Assembly (NCBI GenBank): GCA_021773035.1
Contig: JAJFKU010000066.1
Span: forward strand, 91,409 to 155,408
Direction of reading: 5' to 3'
From: Woeseiaceae bacterium
GTDB taxonomy: Bacteria > Pseudomonadota > Gammaproteobacteria > Steroidobacterales > Woeseiaceae
Length of the DNA stretch: 64,000 bases
The notes below the pieces were generated by a model. The model was not told the DNA's origin. It saw only the letters and a list, made by a program, of their open reading frames with translations, and made no database searches. Positions 7,705 to 15,526 of the stretch are shown here, piece after piece (the stretch's first letter is position 1; each line of letters begins with the position of its first letter). The position numbers and the translations under genes were made by a program.

Positions 7705-9459
7705 TCAGTCTGCCTGGTCTGGCACGAATTCACCCATCACGGCTTCTTTCAGAATATGCGGCGGCAGCATTCCCTGGTCGAGAACGAAATCATGGAAGGC
7801 CTGCTGATCGAACTTGTCGCGCAGCTTCAACTCCGTCTGCGCACGAAGCGACTGCATCTTCGCATAGCCGTAGTAATACGCCGTCGCCTGACCGGGCATG
7901 CGGTAGGTATAGCGCTCCACTTCGTTTTGCGCCCAGGACTCGCTGATCGCGACGTCCGTCATGATGAGCGCCTTAGCCTCCTCCGGTGTGATCAGGCCAA
8001 GATTCAGCATGGGGTCCAGAAACATCCGCGCCGCCCGCATCAGGCGATACTGCAAACTGATCAGCTGCCCCTCCAGCGGCAGATAGGGACGAACGATAGC
8101 CTCGGCGTACAAACCCCAGCCCTCGACGTTAACACTGTTAAAGGCGAACACGGCCCGCGTGATGGAGACTCCGGATTCGACGATGCTGGAAAACTGCATC
8201 TCGTGCCCCGGGCGCGCCTCATGCGCTGTCAGTGTCCATGCACCCGCTTCATAAGTATCGTCGGTCTGCTGCCAGCTGCCGTCTTCGTTCTGCGTCAGTA
8301 AAGGAATCACGAAAAAAGGGTACTCGCCCGTGTTGCCAATCAACCGCGGTGGCTGCAGGTGCGGTGCCGGCTGCGCGGCTGTTTCGGCGGCCGACGCGAT
8401 GCGGATACCGGCATCGCGATTCGGTAATGAAATCAGTTTTTCGCGAACGATAATCTCCTCGATATCGCGCAGTACTGCGTTGTAGTGATCCAGCAGCTTG
8501 TCGCCGTCGATGGCACCGTCGCGCTTCAGGAGCCCGATGACTTCGCGGTAATCCCTTGTGTCATAGCCTTTCTCGGCCGCAACCAGCGGTGCCAGGGCTT
8601 CCATCTCACCGCGAATATCCATGTAACCCTTCGTGGCCTGTTCGATCAGGTCCGTGGGCGACGCGTCGACACCCCAGTTACGCAAGGCGTCTTCATATAA
8701 GTCGATAGGCAGGCGATAATCATCGCGCGTACGCGGCAACACTTCCGCCCGCACCCATTCATTGTAGTCACGCATCTGTCCTGCCAGGACCGCGTAACTC
8801 TCTTCCCAGCCCTGCAGGTCGGTACCCGCCAGTAACTCCTCGACGCCGGTGATCATTGTTTCGGCGCGTTCGATATCCTGCTCAACTTCGCCACGATACG
8901 GGCCGACCAGTCCTTCGACCTCGAAGCGCTCGCGTGTCCGCTCCTTTGCCAGCTCGGTAAACGGTTTGTGGCCATCGGCGATACCGGCGTATTTTTCCAG
9001 CCTTGCTATCGCCGCGGGATAACGGTCACGGGAGTTTTGCGGATCGATGATGCCGCGTATGCCAAAAAATACCGTCTGGTTGATGTTGTAGTACGGCAGC
9101 ATCTGTGCGTAATTAAGATCCGAACTGCGAATGCTGTCTTCGATGGCCTGTATCAGAATCCCGATATCCTGGCGGACCTTACTGTCGGTCTCCGCGCGCA
9201 AGCGCCGCTGCAGCTCCGCGAGAACATCCCTCGACATTTCCTGCGATCGTTCGTGTATCCCCGACCGCAGGTCAGAAATCTCTTCGTCGAGACCGTCCAC
9301 ACCGATTTGCCCGGCGCCCTCGGGACTCAGCTTCGCCAGTACATCGAGCACAAGCTGTGCGTGTACGTTGCTTTTCTCGACCCAGGATTCGGCCAGGACC
9401 GCCCCCGAAAAAGGTCCGAAAAAAACGGTAATTAGGCTGAATGTAATCAGTTTTCGCAT
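7705..9459 (-). CDS. DUF885 family secreted metal-dependent hydrolase/peptidase
   Basis: 584-aa DUF885 protein. The family is alpha-helical and peptidase-like with a metal-binding HExxPGH motif, here HEARPGH at residues 413-419, followed by the usual NVEGWGLYAE block that supplies a further glutamate ligand. Residues 1-23 are a signal peptide (LITFSLITVFFGPFSGAVLA), placing the enzyme in the periplasm or outside. The length is normal. Likely substrate is a peptide, but the family is poorly characterised. It is transcribed away from the lipoprotein gene at 9527, the two sharing a short divergent promoter region. A paralogue with the same motif lies at 30856-32640. Confidence 0.88.
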   Translation of the reverse strand: MRKLITFSLITVFFGPFSGAVLAESWVEKSNVHAQLVLDVLAKLSPEGAGQIGVDGLDEEISDLRSGIHERSQEMSRDVLAELQRRLRAETDSKVRQDIGILIQAIEDSIRSSDLNYAQMLPYYNINQTVFFGIRGIIDPQNSRDRYPAAIARLEKYAGIADGHKPFTELAKERTRERFEVEGLVGPYRGEVEQDIERAETMITGVEELLAGTDLQGWEESYAVLAGQMRDYNEWVRAEVLPRTRDDYRLPIDLYEDALRNWGVDASPTDLIEQATKGYMDIRGEMEALAPLVAAEKGYDTRDYREVIGLLKRDGAIDGDKLLDHYNAVLRDIEEIIVREKLISLPNRDAGIRIASAAETAAQPAPHLQPPRLIGNTGEYPFFVIPLLTQNEDGSWQQTDDTYEAGAWTLTAHEARPGHEMQFSSIVESGVSITRAVFAFNSVNVEGWGLYAEAIVRPYLPLEGQLISLQYRLMRAARMFLDPMLNLGLITPEEAKALIMTDVAISESWAQNEVERYTYRMPGQATAYYYGYAKMQSLRAQTELKLRDKFDQQAFHDFVLDQGMLPPHILKEAVMGEFVPDQAD

Positions 9460-9526
9460 GTAATATTCTCCCCTTAGCTGAGTGCACTATCATCTAGATG
9501 CCGCTGAGGCCTAAAAGGATTCAGGT

Positions 9527-10150
9527 TTGTTGGACTATTTCGAGAATATCCGCCGCTACCGTAGCCTCACGCCAGCCGTACTTGCCGCCGCCCTCAGCGC
9601 GTGTGCAACCGAAACGGTGCTACTCAACAGCGAGCGCATCGAACAGCGTTTCGGCAGTTACGGCATCGACGTACTCGCCAGTGAAGCCGGGCTGCGGCGC
9701 TCCAGCCTTTACAGCATTGAGGGCGACGAACGAATTTGCAGGACCTACGCGGTCGTGCGTTTTACCGACGAGCCCGATAACAGCTACAGCCCGGAGCACG
9801 CCAGGGTACTTGCCGGCAACTCTCTCGGTGAGGTTTTCAAGGCCAACGGCTGGGCAATTCACAAACAGACCCTGCACATTGGTTCTTTCCATATCGATGG
9901 CGCGCAGACGCCAATCGGTACACTGATGCAGATCCCGGAAAACAGCGAACTGGCTGTACATATCTACCAGTTGTTGCTGGCCAAAGAAGAGCAGGTGTTC
10001 GAGTACGCGACGATTATCGAGGCACATCATCCCGACTATCTGTCGGCGAAGGATTTACTCGGCATCTATCACTACAACAACTCGGAATCGTTGTCGGCGG
10101 AGTCATTACGTGATTTGATCTCGTTACTTAAGTCTCCGGATCCCGGCTGA
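9527..10150 (+). CDS. Putative lipoprotein of unknown function
   Basis: 207-aa protein. Residues 14-26 are hydrophobic and end in a lipobox-like LSAC (C26), so I predict a lipid-anchored envelope protein. The mature part begins ATETVLLNSERIEQRFGSYG and has mixed alpha/beta character with one further cysteine (ERICRTY). The start is TTG 9527 (a second TTG follows at 9530), with AAAAGGA about 7 nt upstream; no ATG gives a signal peptide. I recognise no family by eye. It is divergent from the DUF885 gene and followed after 71 nt by another small secreted protein. Confidence 0.75.
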   Translation: MLDYFENIRRYRSLTPAVLAAALSACATETVLLNSERIEQRFGSYGIDVLASEAGLRRSSLYSIEGDERICRTYAVVRFTDEPDNSYSPEHARVLAGNSLGEVFKANGWAIHKQTLHIGSFHIDGAQTPIGTLMQIPENSELAVHIYQLLLAKEEQVFEYATIIEAHHPDYLSAKDLLGIYHYNNSESLSAESLRDLISLLKSPDPG

Positions 10151-10221
10151 TTATTGTCGTCCCGGCGCATTGTGATTACACTTGGCCGCACTACTACCGA
10201 TACGCCATTGAGGTACAAGCA

Positions 10222-10686
10222 ATGAATAACAAAGAAGTACTCAAACTGGTTCTGACAAGTGTCTTACTACTCGGTTTTACTTCTGCTTTCGCACAGGGTT
10301 CCGCGGAGGACCACGCGGACGTCTGGGAAGTCGTCGAGGACGAATGGAACTCCGACGAAAAAGGTGACAGGAAATGGCCCGATCGCCTGCTCAGCGATGA
10401 CTTTACCGGCTGGGGCAAAGACTCCCCGGCGCCGCGTGACAAAGAGTCGACCAAAATGTGGGATCGCTTTAGTGAACAGACTGGAAAAATGGTCGCTCAT
10501 GAACTCTATCCGCTGTCCATCGTCGTGAACAACGATGTCGCCGTCGCGCACTATCTGTACAGCAGCGCGTTCAAGTCGAAAGACGACGATATCGAGATGA
10601 GCAGCGGTCGTTACACCGACGTCCTGATTCGTACCGAAGACGGCTGGAAGTTTCTCGCCTGGCATGGCGGCGATGACGACGAATAA
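10222..10686 (+). CDS. Secreted NTF2-like (SnoaL/DUF4440-type) protein
   Basis: 154-aa protein with a clear signal peptide (LVLTSVLLLGFTSAFAQ). The mature domain follows the DUF4440/SnoaL-like plan: an early WEVVEDEWNS helix, a central DDFTGWGKDSPAPRDKEST segment, and paired strands ending VLIRTEDGWKFLAWHGG. The pattern DDxxGW...R-T-DGWK is typical of small NTF2-fold domains that bind a small hydrophobic ligand or act as isomerase-like enzymes. The tail is a short acidic run. Catalytic function cannot be inferred. It stands alone, with its own short upstream region and no tight coupling. Confidence 0.8.
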   Translation: MNNKEVLKLVLTSVLLLGFTSAFAQGSAEDHADVWEVVEDEWNSDEKGDRKWPDRLLSDDFTGWGKDSPAPRDKESTKMWDRFSEQTGKMVAHELYPLSIVVNNDVAVAHYLYSSAFKSKDDDIEMSSGRYTDVLIRTEDGWKFLAWHGGDDDE

Positions 10687-10787
10687 GTGGCCCGCGACAG
10701 GCCGCCGTTAAGGGTCGGTTCAGCTACAGCAGGCTATGATCGGCACCAATATCGAAAGGTCCGGGTGTTTCGGACCGCGGAGGCCGT

Positions 10788-12455
10788 ATGAAAGCTCAAC
10801 TAAGGACCGCAATTCTCATGCTTGTGCCGGCAATTGGCCTGGCGCAGGTACCTGTTGACGACGACGGCAAGGTCATCGGCGACTACGAGGTTCAGCCCGA
10901 CGTCGTGCAGATCGGCGAGGACGGCATTCCCCTGCTGTCGCAGAGCGAACTGCAGGAACTCGTCGGTCCCATCGCGCTGTACCCCGACGACCTGCTGGCA
11001 CTGGTGCTGCCGGCATCCGCTTATCCGCTGCAGATCGTCGAGGCGGCCCGCTTTCTTGAAGCACTCGAAGACGATTCAAGCCTGGAACCGGACCCGGACT
11101 GGGACGACTCCGTCGTTGCACTGACGAACTATCCCGAAGTCATCGAACTGCTGAACGAAGACCTCGACTGGACGCTACGCCTCGGCGAAGCCATGGTCGC
11201 GCAGCAGGCCGAAGTTGTCGCAGCCGTCGAGGCTTTTCGGGATCGCGCTTACACCGCGGGTAATCTGAAAAGCGACACCTACCAGACGGTATCCCGGGAC
11301 GAAGGGGTTATTTCCATCGAACCGGCCACCGAGGACGTTATCTACGTGCCCTACTACGAACCGGCACGCGTCGTGTACTACCAACCGCGGCCGGTTTACC
11401 ACTACTACCCGCGGTCATACCCGGTTTACTACTATCCCTATGCTGCCGGACATCACTTCAGGCACGGCTACTTCTGGGGAGTGACCACGGCTTTTTCGAT
11501 CGGCTGGCTGTCCGATAGTCTGCATGTCTATCATCACAGCTACCATGGCCACCCCTACTACGGTCGTTCGTATTACCGCGATTACTGGTACCGACGCCCC
11601 TCCATCAGCGTCTACAACACGCATTACTTTAATAACCGGCGCGTTACCGTCAACCGCTATTCGCGCGGTGACCGCTGGCGTCCGAGCAATACACGCCGCA
11701 GCTATGTAAGACGTGAAGGTTATTCACGGTCGGATCGGCGGCGCTCGGAAGATAGACAGGTATCGACTCGACAAGTGTCTAATCAACGGTCGACGAGCCG
11801 TACCGTGACGAGGGAATCGCAACGCGATCAGATCAGCTTCCGCGAGCGGGATTCGCGGCCAGCCGCGCGAACTCAGGTTGCGCAGACCCGATCGACCAAC
11901 CGTAGTAACGTGAATGGTAGTAATACGAATCGCACGAACACCAGTCGCGAAACCCGGCGCGAGGTGGGCGACGTCCGGGTTCGTGGCAGCCAGCAGCGCT
12001 CCGCTAATCAACAGCGGACAACCGACAATCAGGAACGGTCAACGATTCAGTTTCGCGACCGGACGCAGGAAACCCGGCGCCAGACACCCGCCGCCCGAAC
12101 GGAACAACGCCAGCAAGCGACCGTTAACCGGTCACGTGACGCACGCTCCCAGGCAACGGTCAGGCAACCCCAGGTACGCCCCTCTACTCGCGTGGAGCAG
12201 CGGGCACCAGTCGTTGTCAGACAACAGCGGCAACGCTCCGAACCCCGTGAACAACGCCGGCAAACCGTCCGACCGCAGCAGCAGCAGCGTTCCGAGCCCC
12301 GTGAACAGCGCCAACAAACAGCGAGGCCGCAGCAGCCTTCCCGGCAGCAAGCAAGCAGAAGTCAGGAACGCAGCAGTAGCGGTGCTAATGCAAGCAGGTC
12401 CGAGCGTCGTTCCAGCGAAAACCGCGGGCGCGCGAGGGACCGGCAACGTAAGTAA
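10788..12455 (+). CDS. DUF3300 family secreted protein with low-complexity Arg/Gln/Ser tail
   Basis: 555-aa protein. A signal peptide (to about residue 19) precedes the DUF3300 domain (about 50-200), recognisable by LVGPIALYPDDLLALVLPAS and ISIEPATEDVIYVPYYEP. Next is a Tyr/His-rich stretch (about 200-290, many YYP and HYY groups). The last ~260 residues are almost only Arg, Gln, Ser, Thr and Asn, with an internal repeat RSEPREQRxQTxRPQQ present twice near the end. The tail is strongly basic and should be disordered. It may bind nucleic acid, polysaccharide or the cell surface; role unknown. The frame stays open through the repeats, which argues for real coding. Confidence 0.85.
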   Translation: MKAQLRTAILMLVPAIGLAQVPVDDDGKVIGDYEVQPDVVQIGEDGIPLLSQSELQELVGPIALYPDDLLALVLPASAYPLQIVEAARFLEALEDDSSLEPDPDWDDSVVALTNYPEVIELLNEDLDWTLRLGEAMVAQQAEVVAAVEAFRDRAYTAGNLKSDTYQTVSRDEGVISIEPATEDVIYVPYYEPARVVYYQPRPVYHYYPRSYPVYYYPYAAGHHFRHGYFWGVTTAFSIGWLSDSLHVYHHSYHGHPYYGRSYYRDYWYRRPSISVYNTHYFNNRRVTVNRYSRGDRWRPSNTRRSYVRREGYSRSDRRRSEDRQVSTRQVSNQRSTSRTVTRESQRDQISFRERDSRPAARTQVAQTRSTNRSNVNGSNTNRTNTSRETRREVGDVRVRGSQQRSANQQRTTDNQERSTIQFRDRTQETRRQTPAARTEQRQQATVNRSRDARSQATVRQPQVRPSTRVEQRAPVVVRQQRQRSEPREQRRQTVRPQQQQRSEPREQRQQTARPQQPSRQQASRSQERSSSGANASRSERRSSENRGRARDRQRK

Positions 12456-12581
12456 TCAGTCGTCGTCGGATGACTCGCCTTCGCGCTCGGCTTCCTTCGT
12501 CAGCTCCGAGGCGATGAAGATGACGCAGGCCGCCGTGAAGATGGCGAGTCCGACGAGGATGAAAGGCAGGTAGGTGCGCAT
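12456..12581 (-). CDS. Small single-span membrane protein (41 aa)
   Basis: Encodes MRTYLPFILVGLAIFTAACV..., one hydrophobic helix (residues 5-24) and an acidic tail ending ESSDDD. Its ATG lies 21 nt after the Arc-like gene on the same strand, so it is probably the third gene of the SPFH operon. The stop abuts the convergent DUF3300 gene. A membrane partner for the SPFH protein is an attractive inference, not shown. The frame is a short one found by direct translation. Confidence 0.6.
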   Translation of the reverse strand: MRTYLPFILVGLAIFTAACVIFIASELTKEAEREGESSDDD

Positions 12582-12602
12582 GATCCCATGCTAGCACCGT
12601 AC

Positions 12603-12782
12603 TCAGTCCTCTGCGTCATCCGACATGTCCGAGATTTTCAACCGTCCTGATTCCCGCAGCGCACTTCGCAACACGAACTCGATCTGCGCATTCAAACTGC
12701 GCAGATCGTCTTTGGCCCAGCGTTGCATCGCCTCCAGCGTTTTGGCGTCGATGCGCAACGCGAATGATTTTCGTGCCGCCAT
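12603..12782 (-). CDS. Arc-like ribbon-helix-helix DNA-binding protein
   Basis: 59-aa protein MAARKSFALRIDAKTLEAMQ... The strand KSFALRID and helix pair (KTLEAMQRWAKDDL, SLNAQIEFVLRSAL) match the Arc family ribbon-helix-helix fold, a dimeric DNA-binding protein. It follows the SPFH gene after 13 nt on the same strand, an association I recall from other gammaproteobacteria. It may repress its own operon through the perfect palindrome at 13682-13702 (inference). No toxin-like partner is adjacent, so I do not call it an antitoxin. An acidic tail (SDMSDDAED) ends the protein. Confidence 0.85.
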   Translation of the reverse strand: MAARKSFALRIDAKTLEAMQRWAKDDLRSLNAQIEFVLRSALRESGRLKISDMSDDAED

Positions 12783-12795
12783 AAGCGAATCCGAA

Positions 12796-13665
12796 TCAGG
12801 TGTAGAGAGAACCTGTGTTCAATACCGGTTGTGCACTCTCATCGCCGCACAGAACCACCAGCAGGTTGCTGACCATGGCCGCTTTGCGCTCTTCGTCGAG
12901 ACTCACAACGTTATTCTCGTCCAGCTCTTCCAGCGCGAGTTGCACCATACCTACGGCGCCGCGAACGATTTGCTGACGCGCTGCAATAATGGCCGACGCC
13001 TGTTGTCGGCGCAGCATGGCGTTCGCAATTTCCGGTGCGTACGCGAGGTGCGTAATACGTGCTTCGACAACCGTCACGCCCGCCTGGCTCAGCCGATCCT
13101 GCACTTCATCAACCAGCGCTTTGGCAATCTCGTTCTGATTGCTGCGCAACGCAACCGTCTCCCCGTCGTGGGGCTCATAGGGATAGGTCGTACCCAGGTT
13201 GCGTAACGCCGATTCGCTCTGTATTTGCACAAAACCGGCGTAATCATCGACTTCAAACAATGCTTCTGCGGTATCGAAGACTTTCCACACGACAACAGCA
13301 GCTATTTCGATGGGACTGCCATTGGCATCGTTAACTTTCAAGGTGCTGCTTTCGAAATTGCGGACGCGCGTGGAAACCGAGACCTTCGCATAAAACGGAT
13401 TTGCCCAACGCAGACCCGGTTCGTGAGTAGTTCCGACGTACTTACCGAACAACTGCAGCACCTTGGCCTCGTTCGGGTGGACCATCATAAAACCGGCCCA
13501 GCAAACCAAAACGACGATGGAGGCGAACACCGCCACCAGGAATGTCACGATCGACTCGGTCTGAAGTGCCCTGATCACGACATAGGCAAGACCCAGCTGG
13601 GCGAACAGCAAAACCGGGATCATCAGATAGCCGGATGGAATATTTCTTTTTATTTCGTGATTCAT
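12796..13665 (-). CDS. SPFH/Band-7 domain membrane protein
   Basis: 289-aa stomatin/prohibitin-type protein. Two hydrophobic segments near the N-terminus (about residues 16-31 and 37-62) are followed by the SPFH domain beginning FMMVHPNEAKVLQLFGKYVG, with the family blocks VRNFESSTLKVNDANGSPIEI, VVVEARITHLAYAPEIANAM and LRRQQASAIIAARQQIVRGA. Such proteins oligomerise on the inner membrane and organise microdomains or regulate proteases. Of three candidate ATGs, 13665 is best placed: GAGGAGG sits about 6 nt upstream. It heads an operon with an Arc-like repressor and a small membrane protein, behind a palindromic operator. Confidence 0.9.
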   Translation of the reverse strand: MNHEIKRNIPSGYLMIPVLLFAQLGLAYVVIRALQTESIVTFLVAVFASIVVLVCWAGFMMVHPNEAKVLQLFGKYVGTTHEPGLRWANPFYAKVSVSTRVRNFESSTLKVNDANGSPIEIAAVVVWKVFDTAEALFEVDDYAGFVQIQSESALRNLGTTYPYEPHDGETVALRSNQNEIAKALVDEVQDRLSQAGVTVVEARITHLAYAPEIANAMLRRQQASAIIAARQQIVRGAVGMVQLALEELDENNVVSLDEERKAAMVSNLLVVLCGDESAQPVLNTGSLYT

Positions 13666-13681
13666 AATCATCCTCCTCATT

Positions 13682-13702
13682 TTGATATCATAATGATATC
13701 AA
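13682..13702. promoter_or_regulatory. Perfect 21-bp palindrome upstream of the SPFH operon
   Basis: Two perfect 10-bp arms (TTGATATCAT and its complement ATGATATCAA) around a single central base, ending about 16 nt upstream of the SPFH start codon. Too symmetric and too AT-rich for a terminator; it fits an operator for a dimeric repressor. The Arc-like protein of the same operon is the obvious candidate ligand, though the site also resembles wHTH (PadR/GntR-type) operators. Confidence 0.75.
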
Positions 13703-13742
13703 TTCATGAAAAGGTCAAGCACGACCGCTTTTTCAATAAGAA

Positions 13743-14399
13743 TCAGTCAGGTACACGCTCTACTGCCGTGAGCCAGGCCTCCAGTTTCTCCCTGAATCGG
13801 GCTGCGAGTGGCGCGTTCAAGAAACGCCGCAGCGTATCCGCGTCGTGACTGCGCACGTAGTTTGAGCGGAATAATTCCAGGATGGAGACATCGCCTGCAT
13901 CATCGCCGACGAAGGTCACCGAGTCGCCCGCGCAGATCTCACCACCGTTCAGGACCCGAAAATAAGTGCCCGGACGTTCCGCCCGACGAAACTCAAGCCC
14001 AAAGCCCGAGTTCTGCATGCGAATTGCGAGGGTGCTGCATGGGATTCGAGGCGCCGTCGCCTCCAGGACCACTTCTCCGATTAACAATCGGTCACCGACG
14101 TTCATATCGGACGGCAGACCCCGGATCGTCAGGTTCTCACCGAACACACCGGGCTCGACGCCATATTCGCTGTGGCCTGCCCACCAGTCGTAGTCATCGG
14201 CACTATAGGCATAGACTGCCTGATCCGGACCACCGTGAGATGCGTCCAGAATCGCGTCCCCGCGGATGCCGAGTTCCTCGACGAACGCCGGGCCTTTCAC
14301 CGGAAGTTTGCAGATGCCGCTTTGCAGGGACTTGTCGCCGTGACTGATCGATTCGGCACGCCCTACGTTGATACTCTCCAGCCGCAAAGACTCGAGCAT
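13743..14399 (-). CDS. MOSC domain protein (YiiM-like)
   Basis: 218-aa stand-alone MOSC protein, the beta-barrel family related to the molybdenum-cofactor sulfurase C-terminus; YiiM-type members take part in detoxifying N-hydroxylated compounds. Recognisable blocks: LGIRGDAILDASHGGPDQAVYAYSADDYDWW, PGVFGENLTIRGLPSDMNVGDRL and the conserved cysteine in PRIPCSTLAIRM (about residue 120). The C-terminal helices SILELFRSNY and TLRRFLNAPL are the YiiM-specific extension. ATG 14399 gives the expected N-terminus. A 34-aa membrane-protein gene precedes it on the same strand, ending 4 nt upstream. Substrate unknown. Confidence 0.9.
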   Translation of the reverse strand: MLESLRLESINVGRAESISHGDKSLQSGICKLPVKGPAFVEELGIRGDAILDASHGGPDQAVYAYSADDYDWWAGHSEYGVEPGVFGENLTIRGLPSDMNVGDRLLIGEVVLEATAPRIPCSTLAIRMQNSGFGLEFRRAERPGTYFRVLNGGEICAGDSVTFVGDDAGDVSILELFRSNYVRSHDADTLRRFLNAPLAARFREKLEAWLTAVERVPD

Positions 14400-14403
14400 T
14401 CAG

Positions 14404-14508
14404 CTAAACGTCAATTTTACCCAGAACGATCATCAGCAGGGTGAAGGCCAACAGGCCCACCGCGGTAATGCCGAGCACCATACTCACCATAAAAATAGCT
14501 TGTTCCAT
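14404..14508 (-). CDS. Small single-span membrane protein (34 aa)
   Basis: Encodes MEQAIFMVSMVLGITAVGLL..., nearly all one hydrophobic helix, ending GKIDV. GGAGAAG lies 7 nt upstream of the ATG, a good ribosome site for so short a frame. It ends 4 nt before the MOSC gene start on the same strand and is probably its operon partner. Found by direct reading; function unknown. Confidence 0.6.
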   Translation of the reverse strand: MEQAIFMVSMVLGITAVGLLAFTLLMIVLGKIDV

Positions 14509-14606
14509 CAGAGACTTCTCCTGAGTGTTGCCCGTGTGTAGACGTTAGTCGCAATGTCTCGATGCAATATACCGGATGCCCACACAGACGCAAAGTTGCG
14601 CAAAGC

Positions 14607-14645
14607 GCGTTACATTTACAACTTATTAGATATACAATGTAACGC
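14607..14645. promoter_or_regulatory. Inverted-repeat operator abutting the RHH gene start
   Basis: Perfect 10-bp arms GCGTTACATT (14607-14616) and AATGTAACGC (14636-14645) separated by 19 nt; the second arm touches the ATG at 14646. A plausible promoter lies within it: GTTACA (14609-14614), 16-bp spacer, TATACA (14631-14636). Transcription would then begin close to the start codon, and no ribosome site is visible, so the mRNA may be leaderless. Autoregulation by the ribbon-helix-helix product is inferred. Confidence 0.7.
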
Positions 14646-14855
14646 ATGGCTAAAACCAAGATCTCAACCCTCAATCTGCGTATCGAGCCCGGACTGAAGG
14701 AGGCAGTGCGCGAAGCGGCCGCCAAAGAGCATCGCAGCGTCGCCAATATGATCGAAATGCTGATTCGCAGGCACTGCGATCAGAGCGGTATCACAATTCC
14801 AGAACACGCAATTCCGGAACAAAACGACTACTTCCCGGGGACTCCAAATGGATGA
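14646..14855 (+). CDS. Ribbon-helix-helix DNA-binding protein (antitoxin/partition-type)
   Basis: 69-aa protein. The strand KISTLNLRIEP and the helices GLKEAVREAAAKE and SVANMIEMLIRRHCDQ match the CopG/Arc ribbon-helix-helix plan. A proline-rich tail (ITIPEHAIPEQNDYFPG) could contact the partner. The start ATG 14646 directly follows an operator-like inverted repeat, and no ribosome site is seen. The last 8 nt overlap the next gene. The pair resembles small accessory operons of plasmids and genomic islands. Whether it works as an antitoxin, partition accessory or plain repressor is open. Confidence 0.82.
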   Translation: MAKTKISTLNLRIEPGLKEAVREAAAKEHRSVANMIEMLIRRHCDQSGITIPEHAIPEQNDYFPGTPNG

Positions 14856-15102
14856 ACGTATGTTGAGAGCAATGGTTGCAGCCGGCGCTATCAAGAACAT
14901 CAACATCATTGCCAGCGGCGCGAAGTTTCACATCGAGGCGAAAACACCGAATGGGCCGATTACGGCCGAAACGCGCAAAGGCAAAGTCCGTACCTGGGTG
15001 ACGCTCGACGCGGCCGCCCGGTGGGTGCGCAGCCTCGGCGTCGGAGCCGCGCACATCAATCTGGCGCACTGGCAACCCAGCCAGCGCGAGCTACCCGTGT
15101 AG
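14848..15102 (+). CDS. ParC-like partition/stability-associated small protein
   Basis: 84-aa basic protein beginning MDERMLRAMVAAGAIKNINI, with blocks SGAKFHIEAKTPNGPITAET, WVTLDAAARWVRSLGVG and a C-terminal HWQPSQREL. From memory it resembles the ParC family partition-associated proteins found beside ribbon-helix-helix genes on plasmids and integrative elements. Its ATG lies within the last codons of the ribbon-helix-helix gene (8-nt overlap), so the two are translationally coupled. Molecular function is not established. A plasmid-type module in a region otherwise of core genes hints at past mobile-element acquisition, though no integrase or att site is visible nearby. Confidence 0.65.
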   Translation: MDERMLRAMVAAGAIKNINIIASGAKFHIEAKTPNGPITAETRKGKVRTWVTLDAAARWVRSLGVGAAHINLAHWQPSQRELPV

Positions 15103-15109
15103 ACAGGCG

Positions 15110-15454
15110 CTACTCGCTGTCGTTGCCCGCCGAGGGCCACGCTCCGCCCAGCGGAAACGGTTTTACATCGCTGTTGAAAGTGAGATAGCGAATGATCTCG
15201 TAGATATAACTCGCCAGGCTCTGCCCGACCTGTTGTATCTGGCGATTGACTTCACCGGTAAACAAAACCCAGAAAAAGCCAAGCACAACGACCAGGCTGC
15301 CGACCATACTCGCGACGCTGACGAGTACTGCGCTGATCAACATGAACAGAAACCGCATCCATGTCGCGCCGGACTTCAGGTTCTTCTCAAGCGGGCTGCC
15401 GCTTTCGTTATCGGCAACGTGAGCATCATCTGCCGGTGGGTTGTCGTCGCTCAT
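15110..15454 (-). CDS. DUF4389 domain membrane protein
   Basis: 114-aa protein with a polar, acidic N-terminus (MSDDNPPADDAHVADNESGS) and the DUF4389 core: ATWMRFLFMLISAVLVSVAS, then a second hydrophobic stretch MVGSLVVVLGFFWVLFTGEV, then the family signature GQSLASYIYEIIRYLTFNSD and KPFPL. The domain is widespread in proteobacteria and of unknown function; it is an inner-membrane protein with two hairpin-forming helices. It is convergent with the ParC-like gene (7-nt gap) and divergent from the dipeptidase, with 72 nt between their starts. Confidence 0.85.
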   Translation of the reverse strand: MSDDNPPADDAHVADNESGSPLEKNLKSGATWMRFLFMLISAVLVSVASMVGSLVVVLGFFWVLFTGEVNRQIQQVGQSLASYIYEIIRYLTFNSDVKPFPLGGAWPSAGNDSE

Positions 15455-15526
15455 CGCATTACTCCTGTACGAATGTCGGCATATTGTTACAATCTTCGGC
15501 CGTTTGAACCAGTGATATATCCCCTT

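Noticed and set aside
12603..12782. Arc-like gene as type II antitoxin
   Set aside because: Neighbours are SPFH and a tiny membrane protein, with no toxin-sized ORF; a plain operon regulator is more likely.
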